From Acidimicrobiales bacterium (GTDB lineage: Bacteria > Actinomycetota > Acidimicrobiia > Acidimicrobiales > Iamiaceae): 55,712 bases of DNA. The translations under genes were made by a program, and so were the position numbers. The stretch lies in assembly GCA_020439505.1 (NCBI GenBank), contig JAGQSO010000144.1, positions 1 through 55,712 of the forward strand. Reading direction: 5' to 3'. Every line of letters starts with the position of its first letter. The first letter of the stretch is position 1. Below, in pieces: positions 34,436-47,248 of the stretch. Below the pieces are notes generated by a model. That model saw only the letters and a program-made list of their open reading frames with translations. It was not told the DNA's origin and did no database searches.

Positions 34436-35323
34436 TCAAGCGCCTCCGGGCCAGTCCGAGAACGACCGGCCGGTGATGCGCTCGTAGGCCTCGATGTAGC
34501 GGGCCCTGGTCGCCTCGACCACCTGATCACCCAGAGGGGGCGGAGGGGGCGACTTGTCCCAGTCCAGACCGTCGAGGAAGTCCCGAACCGGCTGTTTGTC
34601 GAACGAGGGTGGCGTAGTGCCCGGCACCCATTGGTCAGCCGGCCAGAACCGCGATGAATCAGGGGTGAGGACCTCATCGGCGAGGATCAGCTCCCCATCG
34701 ACGAGACCGAGCTCGAACTTGGTGTCAGCGATGACGATGCCGCGCTCGGCCGCCCATTCGGCACCCCGCCGGTAGACGGAAAGCGATACGTCCCTGGCCC
34801 GCTGAGCGAGGTCTGCTCCGACCAGTTCCACCGCCTCATCGAAGCTGAGGTTGATGTCGTGCTCACCCAACTCGCCCTTGGTCGATGGTGTGAACACGGG
34901 ATCGGGTAGCTGGGACGACTCGAGAAGATCGTCGGGCAGCCTCGCCCCGTGCATGGTTCCCGACGCCTTGTATTCCTTCCAGGCCGATCCCGTGATGTAC
35001 CCGCGAACGATGCACTCGATGGGAAGCATCTCGGCCCGACGGCACAGCATCACCCGGCCCGCCAACTCGGGCCTGCGGGCCGCTTCGGGCATGTCGTCAA
35101 GATCCGTCGATATCAGGTGTCCCGGAACCAGATCGGCAAAAAGCTCGAACCAGAAGGCCGACATGGCGGTGAGGACACGCCCCTTGTCCGGGATCGGCTC
35201 GGCCATGATCACATCGAAGGCCGAGATGCGGTCGGAGGTGACGAGCAGAAGCCGACCGTCCCCGGCGTCGTAGATGTCTCGGACCTTGCCTGATGAAAGA
35301 TGGGGAAGGGCGATGTCGACCAT
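34436..35323 (-). CDS. purC: SAICAR synthetase
   Basis: Joins aspartate to CAIR to form SAICAR, 295 residues. Family segments are SSGKVRDIYDAGDGRLLLVTSDR, split across the ATP-binding start, SAFDVIMAEPIPDKG, ECIVRGYITGSAWKEY, and IVIADTKFELG with LTPDSSRFWP downstream. The length and the 'long' insertion between halves match the yeast-like PurC seen in many actinobacteria. It lies between purB and purS on the same strand, probably one transcript. Confidence 0.96.
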   Translation of the reverse strand: MVDIALPHLSSGKVRDIYDAGDGRLLLVTSDRISAFDVIMAEPIPDKGRVLTAMSAFWFELFADLVPGHLISTDLDDMPEAARRPELAGRVMLCRRAEMLPIECIVRGYITGSAWKEYKASGTMHGARLPDDLLESSQLPDPVFTPSTKGELGEHDINLSFDEAVELVGADLAQRARDVSLSVYRRGAEWAAERGIVIADTKFELGLVDGELILADEVLTPDSSRFWPADQWVPGTTPPSFDKQPVRDFLDGLDWDKSPPPPPLGDQVVEATRARYIEAYERITGRSFSDWPGGA

Positions 35324-35404
35324 GGATCGACGCTAACAGCGGGCCGCGAATTCCCCGCTGCCCGAACCTGTCCCAGGGGACGCCTGCCCGCCTGGGCTCC
35401 AGGG

Positions 35405-36829
35405 TCAGAGGATGGCGGCGGGGCGGTAGGCGGCCGATTCCGGATCTGCCGCGGCCAGTAGTTCCACCTCGGCCACGAAGGCTGCCACCTGGGCCTGGGC
35501 CGCCCCGACGAACTCGATGGGCTTGGCCACCGCCGCGGCGACCGCCTCCGCGTCGAGACCGAGTCGGGGGTCGGCGGCCAGACGCTCCAACAACCGGTTG
35601 TCCACCGTCGCCTGTTCGCGCATCTCCAACGCCGACGCCACCGCGTGTTCCTTGATCGCCTCGTGCGCCACCTCACGACCGACCCCGGACCGCACCGCCG
35701 CCATGAGCACCTTGGTGGTAACCAGGAACGGCAGGTAGCGCTCCAGCTCTCTTTCGATCACCGCGGGATAGGCACCGAACTCGTCGAGCACCGTGAGGAA
35801 GGTTTCGAACAGGCCGTCGACAGCCAGGAACGAGTCTGGGATCGCCACCCGTCGGACGACGGAGTCGCTGACATCGCCCTCGTTCCACTGGTCTCCGGCG
35901 AGGTGGGCGACCATCGCGAGGTGGCCCGACAGGATCGCCGAGAACCCGTTCACCCGTTCACAGGAACGGGAGTTCATCTTGTGGGGCATCGCCGATGAGC
36001 CGACCTGTCCGGGTTTGAACCCTTCGGTCACCAGCTCCTGCCCCGCCATCAGTCGGATCGTCCGGGCCAGGCTCGATGGCCCAGAGGCGGCCTGGACCAG
36101 AGCCGACACCACGTCCAGGTCGAGCGAACGGGGATAGACCTGCCCCACGTTGGTCAGCCGACGGGTGAAGCCGAGGTGCTCGGCGACCGAATCCTCCAAC
36201 GACGAGAGTGCCTCGGCCGTCCCCAACAGATCCAACATGTCCTGTTGGGTGCCGACCGGGCCCTTGATCCCTCGAAGGGGATAGCGGTCGAGCAGGTCTT
36301 CGATCCGTGCCAGGGCCACGAGCAGTTCCTGGCCGGCGTTGGCGAAACGCTTGCCGAGAGTGGTGGCCTGGGCGGGAACGTTGTGGCTTCGACCGGTTAT
36401 CACGACGTCGGAGTACTGCGCAGCCCGCTCCGCCAACCGAACGAGAGCGGTGATCATCCGGGACCTCACCACCGCCAGCCCCGCCCGGATCTGCAACTGC
36501 TCCACGTTCTCGGTCAAGTCCCGTGACGTCATTCCTTTGTGGATGTGCTCGTGGCCGGCGAGAGCGGAGAACTCCTCGATGCGCGCCTTGACGTCATGGC
36601 GCGTCACCCGTTCCCGCGCCGCGATGGACTCCAGGTCGACGTTCTCCAGAACCGTCTCGTAGGCCTCCACAACTCCGGCAGGGACCGAAACCCCGAGCTC
36701 GCCCTGAGCGCGGAGGACGGCCACCCACAGCCGGCGTTCCAAGATGACCTTGTTGGTCGCCGACCAGACCTCGACCATCTCGGCGCTGGCATAGCGCAGG
36801 GCGAGCACGTTGGGAATCGGGGTCGTCAC
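35405..36829 (-). CDS. purB: Adenylosuccinate lyase
   Basis: Cleaves SAICAR and adenylosuccinate to release fumarate, 474 residues, the longer (bacterial/eukaryote-like) form. The signature loop GSSAMPHKMNSRSCERV holds the catalytic serine region. The His-rich segment TSRDLTENVEQLQ and GVTRHDVKARIEEF-like sequence near the N-terminus are typical. It heads the minus-strand purB-purC-purS-purQ run and is divergent from a zinc-finger gene across a 329-bp intergenic region. Confidence 0.95.
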   Translation of the reverse strand: MTTPIPNVLALRYASAEMVEVWSATNKVILERRLWVAVLRAQGELGVSVPAGVVEAYETVLENVDLESIAARERVTRHDVKARIEEFSALAGHEHIHKGMTSRDLTENVEQLQIRAGLAVVRSRMITALVRLAERAAQYSDVVITGRSHNVPAQATTLGKRFANAGQELLVALARIEDLLDRYPLRGIKGPVGTQQDMLDLLGTAEALSSLEDSVAEHLGFTRRLTNVGQVYPRSLDLDVVSALVQAASGPSSLARTIRLMAGQELVTEGFKPGQVGSSAMPHKMNSRSCERVNGFSAILSGHLAMVAHLAGDQWNEGDVSDSVVRRVAIPDSFLAVDGLFETFLTVLDEFGAYPAVIERELERYLPFLVTTKVLMAAVRSGVGREVAHEAIKEHAVASALEMREQATVDNRLLERLAADPRLGLDAEAVAAAVAKPIEFVGAAQAQVAAFVAEVELLAAADPESAAYRPAAIL

Positions 36830-37158
36830 GACGAGATGCTAACTCCAAGCCAAGATCCACCGCTCCTGGCTCCTTGACTCCCATGTCGCTTCTGGGGAGT
36901 TGGCACCTCGACGGGATCGTTCCGGGCACCACAGGCCGGTGTGACCCGCGTCGCACGCGAAGCCATGGGTGCCCCACGTTCAGTGATACCGGAGGACCAA
37001 ATCCCACTGTTGGTGGCGAAATGGGCCATTTGGACCTACAGTCCGGTCCGAGGGGGCCGTCCGGCTCATTTCGGGCTCAGAACCCGAATGATGCTTCACC
37101 TTTTGATTTCCAGGGCCGAAGGTAGCAGTGACCTCACAGCAAGAAGGGGAGTCCGAGG
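36830..37158. other. Intergenic region between divergent purB and zinc-finger gene
   Basis: 329 bp without a supported gene. It must hold the purB promoter and that of the plus-strand gene at 37159. An imperfect hairpin or operator lies at 37066-37091, with TTCGGG (37070-37075) and CCCGAA (37083-37088) flanked by further pairs across a one-base bulge. AAATGG/CCATTT forms a small palindrome at 37019-37031. GGGGAG at 37147-37152 is the ribosome site for the downstream gene. I recognise no known riboswitch. Confidence 0.4.
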
Positions 37159-37659
37159 ATGAACTACTGCATGCGGCACATGGAAGAACCGTCCACCGCT
37201 GAGTGCCGGAGCTGCCACGGGTCCTACTGCGCTAGGTGCCTCGTCTACTCCTTCGGGCCCAAGAAGCCGCCCTTCTGTGTGGGGTGCGCCCTCAAGGCGT
37301 CGGGCGTCCGCTCCGCTCCCCGGCCGACGTTCCAGGCCAACGCCACACCGGCCGCGGTCGAGGCCCTCGCCTTCGATTCGGCGCCCGCTCTGTTCGGCGA
37401 CGACAAGGACCAGCGCCAAGGTCCCCCGTCCGCCGGACCCCACGGCGGCGCTCCCTCGGGGGGCGTGAAGTCGAGCTGGGCCCAGCGTCGTTCGCAGCGC
37501 CAAGCCGCAAAGGTCGCCCGCCGTTCAGCGGAGGCTCCCGCCACGGTGAACTTCGACATCCCCGAGCCGACCCTTCGAACCGCCGACCTCGAGCCCGTTC
37601 TCACCCCCGGACAACGCAGCGCCCTCGGACAGCTCAACCGTCAGGCCGCCCAGGTCTGA
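37159..37659 (+). CDS. B-box-like zinc-finger protein of unknown function
   Basis: A 166-residue protein. The first 43 residues carry paired metal ligands: C4-x2-H7, C16-x2-C19, C24-x2-C27 and C40-x2-C43, the spacing of a B-box/treble-clef zinc finger. The rest is low-complexity, rich in Ala, Pro, Gly and Gln, and probably disordered, with basic WAQRRSQRQAAKVARRS in the middle. There is no membrane helix or enzyme motif. GGGGAG precedes the ATG by six bases, and a strong terminator follows. Function is unknown; protein or nucleic-acid binding is likely. Confidence 0.7.
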   Translation: MNYCMRHMEEPSTAECRSCHGSYCARCLVYSFGPKKPPFCVGCALKASGVRSAPRPTFQANATPAAVEALAFDSAPALFGDDKDQRQGPPSAGPHGGAPSGGVKSSWAQRRSQRQAAKVARRSAEAPATVNFDIPEPTLRTADLEPVLTPGQRSALGQLNRQAAQV

Positions 37660-37729
37660 CCCGATCCCACCCGGAACCTTCCCGGGTTCGGGCGGAGGGT
37701 GACCGCACTCCTTCTCCTACTGCTGCTGC

Positions 37730-37770
37730 AACGCGATGAGGCCCCACCTTCGGTGGGGCCTCATCGCGTT
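37730..37770. terminator. Strong bidirectional terminator before purE
   Basis: A perfect 19-bp stem (37730-37748 with 37752-37770) around a three-base TTC loop. The core ACGCGATGAGGCCCCACC is repeated inverted. It lies between the convergent zinc-finger gene and the end of purE, ten bases from the purE stop. Confidence 0.88.
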
Positions 37771-37779
37771 CGCTGCGGA

Positions 37780-38237
37780 TCAGGACACAGCCGCTCGCGC
37801 CTCCCTATCGGCAACCAGCGCCTCGGCGAGAGCACCGTCGGAGATCGCCAACATCTGCACGACCAGCAGAGCCGCGTTCACCGACCCGTCGACCGCGACC
37901 GTGGCCACCGGGATGCCCCGCGGCATCTGCACCGTGGCGTAGAGAGCATCGACGCCGTTGAGTGCACCTCCCGACAAGGGAACACCCACCACCGGCAGCG
38001 TGGTGTGCGCTGCGGCGGCACCTGCGAGGTGAGCGGCCATCCCCGCGCCGCAGATGATGGCGGCGAACCCGGCGGAGCGCGCACCAGACACGAACTCGGC
38101 CACCTTGGCCGGCGTCCTATGGGCCGACATCACGTGGACTTCGGCGATGATGCCGAAGGCCGCCAGCGTCTCCGCGGCCGGCTCCATCTTCGAACGGTCG
38201 TTGGGCGAACCCATCAGGATCGCCACCTTGTGGTCGG

Positions 38238-38241
<4 letters not shown>
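37780..38241 (-). CDS. purE: N5-carboxyaminoimidazole ribonucleotide mutase (or AIR carboxylase)
   Basis: A 153-residue PurE. It isomerises N5-CAIR to CAIR, or carboxylates AIR directly if class II. The substrate loop MGSPNDRSKMEPA, the active-site segment VMSAHRTPAKVAEF and GAGMAAHLAG with PVVGVPLSGG are intact. Its ATG overlaps the purD stop (ATGA), placing it third in a purA-purD-purE run when read 5' to 3'. PurK, which would make N5-CAIR, is not in this window. Confidence 0.95.
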
Positions 38242-41745
<3,504 letters not shown>

Positions 41746-41787
41746 TCCGGCCGACTCCACTCACGACTCCCCCGGACACCACGCCAC

Positions 41788-44355
41788 ATGCTCACAACGA
41801 CGCTTCGCTCCCTCTGGTCACACAAGCTCCGCCTCGTCGCCACCTGCATAGCGGTGGTCCTCGGGGTCGCCTTCATGGCCGCCACGCTGGTCCTCAACTC
41901 CACCCTGACCCGGGTGTTCGAAGACCTGTTCTCCGACCTGGGTGAAGGCATCGACGCGGTGGTCCGCGGACCCGAGCTGTTCGAGACCGACTTCGGTGAT
42001 CCGGTCCGAGACCTCCTCCCCGACACCGTGGTCGACAAGGTTCGCCAAGTGCCGGGTGTGGCGGCGGCCGAGGGTTCGGTCTTCGGCTACGACCTGACGC
42101 TGCTCGATGCCAAGGGTGATGCCATCGGGGGCAGCGGACCTCCAACCATCGTTGGTTCGTGGAACGAGAACCCCACGCTCAACTCCTACCGAGTGTTCGA
42201 AGGGCGAGCCCCCGTAGGTGCCGACGAGGTGATCATCGACCTCGGCGGAGCGCGCAAGGCCGGCTTCGAGATCGGTGACCAGATAACGCTGATCACGCCG
42301 AGTGGACCCGAACAGTTCGGTCTGGTCGGTGTCTCCAAGTTCGGTGAGGCCGACTCCGCCGCCGGGTCGATCTTCATCGGGACCACCTTGGAGACCGCCC
42401 AGCGATTGCAGGGCAAGCAGGGCAAGGTCGACCAGATCGAGGTCCTGGCCGACGAGGGAACGACGCCGGAGCAGTTGGTCTCCGCTCTCGATGCCGCCAA
42501 GGTTGCCCCCAAGGCCGACGTGAAAACCGGCCAAGAGCTCACCGACGAATCGACCGCCCAGATGAAGGAGGCGTTCGGTTTCTTCACCACCGCTCTGTTG
42601 GTGTTCGCCTACGTCGCGTTGTTCGTGGGCTGGTTCATCATCTCCAACACCTTCTCCATCCTGGTGGCCCAGCGAACCCGAGAGTTGGCCTTGCTTCGGG
42701 CTATCGGGGCGAGCCGACTGCAAGTACTGGGTTCGGTGATCCTCGAAGCAGTGATCATCGGGGTGGTGTCGGCCGTGATCGGAGTCGGCATGGGCGTCGC
42801 GCTGGCCGGTGCGGCCTTTTGGGGACTGAACGCCTTGGGCGTCGAGATCCCCCAAACGACGTTGGTGGTAGCCCCCGCCACCGTCGTGCAGGCCGGCCTT
42901 GCCGGGCTCGTCGTAACGACCGTGGCCGCATTGATGCCCGCGGTGAGAGCAACGAGAGTCCCCCCGTTGGCCGCGATGCGCGACGTTGCCATCGACCGCT
43001 CCAACCGTTCGCGCCTACGAGCCGGCGCCGGGTTGGTGCTACTGGTTCTGGCCGGTCTGCTCATACGACCGGCGCTGGATGGAGACCTCCCCAGTGCGGA
43101 CCTGCCACCGGTAGGGGTAGGGATGGGAATGCTCATGCTGGGCGTCATCGTGCTCGGTCCGGTGACGGCCCGGGCCTTGGCGGGTGCCACCGGTTCATGG
43201 CTCCCACGGGTAAAGGGGATCACCGGCACCCTGGCCCGTCAGAACGCCATGCGAAACCCGCGCCGAACGGCTTCGACCGCGGCCGCCCTCACCGTCGGCG
43301 TGACGCTGGTCAGTTTCATCACCGTTTTCGCCAGTTCCACCCAGGCATCGATCACCGGTGCCATCGGACGGGGATTCGAGGGTGACTTCATGATCCAACC
43401 GGCCAGCCAGTTCACCATGGTGGGAGCCGCTCCAGCGCTGCTCGAAGACCTCGCGAACGTGAAGGGTGTGGACACGGTTGCTGGTGTGGAGTTGGTCTTG
43501 GCCCAGATCAGGTTCCCCGACGGAGACGAGGTCGGCACGTTCCTGGGTGGGATCGATCCCAGTACTGCCCAGCGGGTGTTCACGTTCAAGATGGATTCGG
43601 GCTCGGTCACCGATCTGAAGCCCGGAACGATCATGGTCAACCGCAAGACGGCCGAGACCCGCGGCCTGTCACCGGGCGATGCCGTGACCGTCGTGGGAGA
43701 GACGGGCAAACCGATCAGGTTGGTCGTCGGACCGATCAGCGACGACGCGGCCCTCCTCGGCGAGTGGACCATCACCCGCACCGATGCCGCCCGCTTGGTC
43801 CGCCGACCCACGGTGGCTCGCATCGGGCTCACCCTGGACCCAGGCATGAAACCCGACGACGTGCGGGCCGCTCTGCGTTCCCAGGTCAAGAACTACCCGA
43901 CCATGACCCTCCAAGACCGCGACCAGTACACCAGCAGCCTGATCAGCTCCATCTCAGCGTTGCTCAGAGTCATCTACGGACTGCTCGGGGTGTCGATCCT
44001 CATCGCCCTGATCGGTATCGCCAACACCTTGTCGCTGTCGATCCACGAGCGGACAAGGGAGCTCGGACTTCTCCGGGCAATGGGGATGAGCCGAGCCCAG
44101 ATGCGCTCGTCGGTCCGTTGGGAAGCAGTGATCGTGGCTCTCATGGGGACGGCGATCGGCATCACGATCGGCCTGTTCCTCAGCTGGGTGATGGTCCTCG
44201 CCCTCAGGTCCCAGGGGATCACCGAGTTCGCGATCGATGCCATCGATGTTGCTCGCATCGTGGTTCTGGCGGCGGTGTTCGCGGTATTGGCGTCCGTGTG
44301 GCCTGCCTACAAGGCCAGCCGCATCGCCATCCTCGACGCCATCTCCAGCGAGTGA
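41788..44355 (+). CDS. FtsX-like ABC transporter permease (fused double unit)
   Basis: An 855-residue permease with two FtsX-like halves. Each has an N-terminal membrane helix, a large extracytoplasmic domain and three further helices. RTRELALLRAIGASRLQVLGSV (helix-flanking coupling motif) lies near residue 295 and ERTRELGLLRAMGMSRAQMR repeats it near residue 760; these are the contacts with the ATPase. Ten membrane helices in all are expected. A MacB-like periplasmic core domain lies after the first helix. It forms a complex with the upstream ATPase; the cargo is unknown. Confidence 0.9.
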   Translation: MLTTTLRSLWSHKLRLVATCIAVVLGVAFMAATLVLNSTLTRVFEDLFSDLGEGIDAVVRGPELFETDFGDPVRDLLPDTVVDKVRQVPGVAAAEGSVFGYDLTLLDAKGDAIGGSGPPTIVGSWNENPTLNSYRVFEGRAPVGADEVIIDLGGARKAGFEIGDQITLITPSGPEQFGLVGVSKFGEADSAAGSIFIGTTLETAQRLQGKQGKVDQIEVLADEGTTPEQLVSALDAAKVAPKADVKTGQELTDESTAQMKEAFGFFTTALLVFAYVALFVGWFIISNTFSILVAQRTRELALLRAIGASRLQVLGSVILEAVIIGVVSAVIGVGMGVALAGAAFWGLNALGVEIPQTTLVVAPATVVQAGLAGLVVTTVAALMPAVRATRVPPLAAMRDVAIDRSNRSRLRAGAGLVLLVLAGLLIRPALDGDLPSADLPPVGVGMGMLMLGVIVLGPVTARALAGATGSWLPRVKGITGTLARQNAMRNPRRTASTAAALTVGVTLVSFITVFASSTQASITGAIGRGFEGDFMIQPASQFTMVGAAPALLEDLANVKGVDTVAGVELVLAQIRFPDGDEVGTFLGGIDPSTAQRVFTFKMDSGSVTDLKPGTIMVNRKTAETRGLSPGDAVTVVGETGKPIRLVVGPISDDAALLGEWTITRTDAARLVRRPTVARIGLTLDPGMKPDDVRAALRSQVKNYPTMTLQDRDQYTSSLISSISALLRVIYGLLGVSILIALIGIANTLSLSIHERTRELGLLRAMGMSRAQMRSSVRWEAVIVALMGTAIGITIGLFLSWVMVLALRSQGITEFAIDAIDVARIVVLAAVFAVLASVWPAYKASRIAILDAISSE

Positions 44356-44402
44356 TCCAGGGCGACCACACCCCCGGCACCATCCGCCCAAGCGCTGACA
44401 GA

Positions 44403-44426
44403 CCACCTGGGCCGTACGCCTGGTGG
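44403..44426. terminator. Weak hairpin between convergent genes
   Basis: CCACCTGG (44403-44410) pairs with CCTGGTGG (44419-44426) with one T-T mismatch around GCCGTACG. It lies in the 74-bp gap after the FtsX permease and immediately before the end of the minus-strand propeller gene. No T run. Confidence 0.35.
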
Positions 44427-44429
44427 GAT

Positions 44430-46373
44430 TCAGCCGCGTCGGTCCTTGTTCTCGGAACTTGCCGTGCTGGGCTCTGTGGTCTTGGGTGAATCGCCCAGCG
44501 CGTAGAAGGCGCCGCCTCGGGCACCGACGAAAATCTGTCCCTGGAACACGGTGGGTGTCGACTCCACGCAACCCTCGAGCTGAACGTTCCACAGCTCGCT
44601 GGGTTCGACCCGCGGGTCGGACAGGTCGAAACCGTGAAGGACCCCGTTGCAGTCACCCTGAACCCAGACCTCGTCGACCACCACCGGCGAGGACCAGGTC
44701 GGTCCGGGGAGCTTCTTCTCCCACAGGATCTCGCCGGTGGACTGACTGACGGCAACGATTCGACCGCTGTCGGTCGGCGCGATCAGCACTCCCCGGTAGA
44801 GGGCGGGCGTGGCCCAGAAACCGTGGGGATCTTCGACCGACCAGACCAGCGGGTCGTCGGGCTTGCGGGGGTCGAGCTTGATCAGCTGACCGACCTCGGA
44901 CAACCGGTTGCTGCTGGAGGAACGCTCCACCTCCTGGGCCACGTACAGGAAACCCTGACGATCGATGACGATCGAGGCGTCGGTGTCATCGCCGGTCCAG
45001 AACCGGAAGATCCGTTTCGGGGTGACACCGTCCTTGAGGCCCGCGATGTCCCAGCCCTGGACCAGACCCCCCGAGTTGGTGAAGTACAGGGTGTTTCCGG
45101 ATATGGCCACCGAGTTCTCGATGGACACGTCGTCGACGCGCGACCCCGACCCGCGGAGTGCCGCGGTCAGTTCGGCGTCCCAACCGGGTGCGTTGAACAC
45201 GATCTTGGGGTCGACGGTCACCTTGCCGTCGGCGTCGTATCCCCGGTTGAGCTTGACGATGTGGATCTGACCGTTCTCGCCCCCCTCGAACAGGTAGTCG
45301 TCGATGACCAGAGGCGATCCGTCCCAGTCGTCGTTCCACTTGGTCGGCGACACGGCCTTGGCGGTGAGTTCCCACAGGCTCTCGGGCTCGCCGCTCGGGC
45401 GGTCCATGGCAATCACGTGGAAGTTGGCCCGACTCCCCGAGTACAGCAACGGGTAGCCGTCGGGGTCCCGGGTGACCGACCCCTTGACGATGTCGCCGAT
45501 GGCGAAGGGCTCGAGGATGTCGGACCCGTCCTTGGCGTCCATGAAGTGGACGTTCTTGTCATAGGCACCGAACGCGACCCAGGTACGCCCGTCCTCCAGC
45601 CACACCGACGGCTGACCGGTCCAGCCCGTTCCACACCAGGTCTTGGCCTTGCCCCCGACGGCTGACTGGCCGCACATGCCGCCCGACTCGGGATAGCGCC
45701 ACAGGATCTCGGGGGCCTTCGGCACCGGACCCAGCCCGTAGTAGGTCCGCGTCGGGTTGCCTCGGAAGGTGATCTGGCCGACCACCTCACTGCTCCAGGG
45801 CAGCCCCGACGACGCCGGGTCGACCCAACCGTCGAAGGGTGCCGTGGTAGGTGGAGCGAGACCCGGCGCCGCTTTCGTCTGGGGGACGCTGGTGGTGGAT
45901 CCCCGAGTCCCGACGGCGTCCTCGGAACCATCGTCCCCACCCAGAGCGGAGATGGCCACGAACACCAGCACCACCACGGCGGCCACACCACCGGCCACGA
46001 GGGCCTGGCGCCGGCGAAGCTCACGGTTCCGGGCCGCCTGGCGGTCCTTGTCGTTCCGGCTGGCCGTGGCCAGACCTGCCACCGTCGATGCCGCCGCGTC
46101 GTGGGCGGAGCGGTGACGCGGCCCACCAACACCGGGGGGTCTGTTGGTCGGAGACTGCGGACTGCGGTCGTGTCCGGAGGGCCCCCGGCTGGCGCGGCTT
46201 GGGGCGTCGCTGGCCGCCGTGGCCGGTCTCGCACCCGAATCACCCGACGGTTGACGGGTGACCGGGCGACGAACCTGTCCTTGGGCCTCCTGCTTCGCCG
46301 ACGAACTGGTCTTCTCGTCGCCCGGACGCGGGGGACGACGGGGACCTGACCGGGCTGGGGGCTGAGAGCTCAC
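44430..46373 (-). CDS. Membrane-anchored PQQ-like beta-propeller protein
   Basis: A 647-residue protein. The first 125 residues are polar, Pro/Arg/Ser-rich and probably cytoplasmic. One membrane helix (QALVAGGVAAVVVLVFVAI) follows, then an extracellular domain of about 470 residues. That domain has repeated Trp- and Gly-rich blades such as VAFGAYDKNVHFMDAKDG, GSPLVIDDYLFEGGENG and WATPALYRGVLIAPTDSG, the pattern of PQQ-like/BamB-type propellers. No catalytic motif for PQQ dehydrogenase is obvious. It probably binds proteins or polymers at the cell surface. It is divergent from the DUF4230 gene. Confidence 0.78.
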   Translation of the reverse strand: MSSQPPARSGPRRPPRPGDEKTSSSAKQEAQGQVRRPVTRQPSGDSGARPATAASDAPSRASRGPSGHDRSPQSPTNRPPGVGGPRHRSAHDAAASTVAGLATASRNDKDRQAARNRELRRRQALVAGGVAAVVVLVFVAISALGGDDGSEDAVGTRGSTTSVPQTKAAPGLAPPTTAPFDGWVDPASSGLPWSSEVVGQITFRGNPTRTYYGLGPVPKAPEILWRYPESGGMCGQSAVGGKAKTWCGTGWTGQPSVWLEDGRTWVAFGAYDKNVHFMDAKDGSDILEPFAIGDIVKGSVTRDPDGYPLLYSGSRANFHVIAMDRPSGEPESLWELTAKAVSPTKWNDDWDGSPLVIDDYLFEGGENGQIHIVKLNRGYDADGKVTVDPKIVFNAPGWDAELTAALRGSGSRVDDVSIENSVAISGNTLYFTNSGGLVQGWDIAGLKDGVTPKRIFRFWTGDDTDASIVIDRQGFLYVAQEVERSSSSNRLSEVGQLIKLDPRKPDDPLVWSVEDPHGFWATPALYRGVLIAPTDSGRIVAVSQSTGEILWEKKLPGPTWSSPVVVDEVWVQGDCNGVLHGFDLSDPRVEPSELWNVQLEGCVESTPTVFQGQIFVGARGGAFYALGDSPKTTEPSTASSENKDRRG

Positions 46374-46539
46374 CGTCCCAGAGTAGGTAGCCCCCCAACG
46401 GCGATCCGGCCACCCCAGCCACCGCGACCGCTAGAGGTGGCTTGATATGACCGCAGCGATCGTCTGTCATTTAGGTCCGCCGCACTCGACCGAGGCGGGC
46501 GAAGCACCGTGCCGCCAGACACCTACCAAGGACCACACG

Positions 46540-47226
46540 ATGGCCAGTACCCAATCCCGCCTGTTACCAGCATTGATGATCGGGGTCGGACTGGTGGTGG
46601 CCGCGGTGCTCGCCCAGTCCCTCGATCTGCTCCCGGGGTTCTCGAACCCGGTGGAGGAGAAAGAGGTCGATCGGTCGGCGCCGCCACTGGTCATCTCGCT
46701 TGAGGATCGGGCGGATCTGATCGCCTCCTCCGGCAACCTCCAGGTGATCGTCGACCGCGAGATCGACGTCCGGTGGCTGCCCGGGATCGTGGCCGGTGAG
46801 CGGCTGGTGTACCAGGTCGTCGGTTCGGTGGACGGAATAGTCCGCTTGTCCGAGGTCGAGTCCCGCGTGACGGTGGACGAGCAGACCGGGGAGCAGATCG
46901 TGACCTTCACCGTTCCCAAACCCGAGTTGTCCGAGGTCCACCTCGACCTCGACGAATCCAAGGTGATCGAGAGCGACTCCGGACTGTTCAACCGGATCGC
47001 GGACTTCTTCAACGACAACCCGGGTGAGCTCCAGAGCCTCCAGCGAAAAGGCCGCGACAAGATCGAAGCCGCCGCCCTTGACGCAGGCGTACTCGAGAAG
47101 GCCGAGGACAACGCACGCGAGACCCTCACCGATATAGCGATGCGGGCTGGAGCCGACGACGTGGTGGTCGAGTTCGTCGACCCCGCCGACGACGCAACCA
47201 CAACTACCGACCGCCCCAGCACCTGA
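46540..47226 (+). CDS. DUF4230-type membrane-anchored protein
   Basis: A 228-residue protein from ATG 46540, preceded by AAGGA. It has one N-terminal membrane helix (LLPALMIGVGLVVAAVLAQ) and an extracellular domain with the DUF4230 pattern: a strand-rich half (LQVIVDREIDVRWLPGIVAGE, TFTVPKPELSEVHLDLDES) and a helical half (LQRKGRDKIEAAALDAGVLE). The domain function is unknown. The earlier frame from 46447 has no membrane or ribosome signal. Neighbours are a divergent propeller protein and convergent ung. Confidence 0.75.
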   Translation: MASTQSRLLPALMIGVGLVVAAVLAQSLDLLPGFSNPVEEKEVDRSAPPLVISLEDRADLIASSGNLQVIVDREIDVRWLPGIVAGERLVYQVVGSVDGIVRLSEVESRVTVDEQTGEQIVTFTVPKPELSEVHLDLDESKVIESDSGLFNRIADFFNDNPGELQSLQRKGRDKIEAAALDAGVLEKAEDNARETLTDIAMRAGADDVVVEFVDPADDATTTTDRPST

Positions 47227-47248
47227 GCGGACCCAACCGCTAGGGCGC

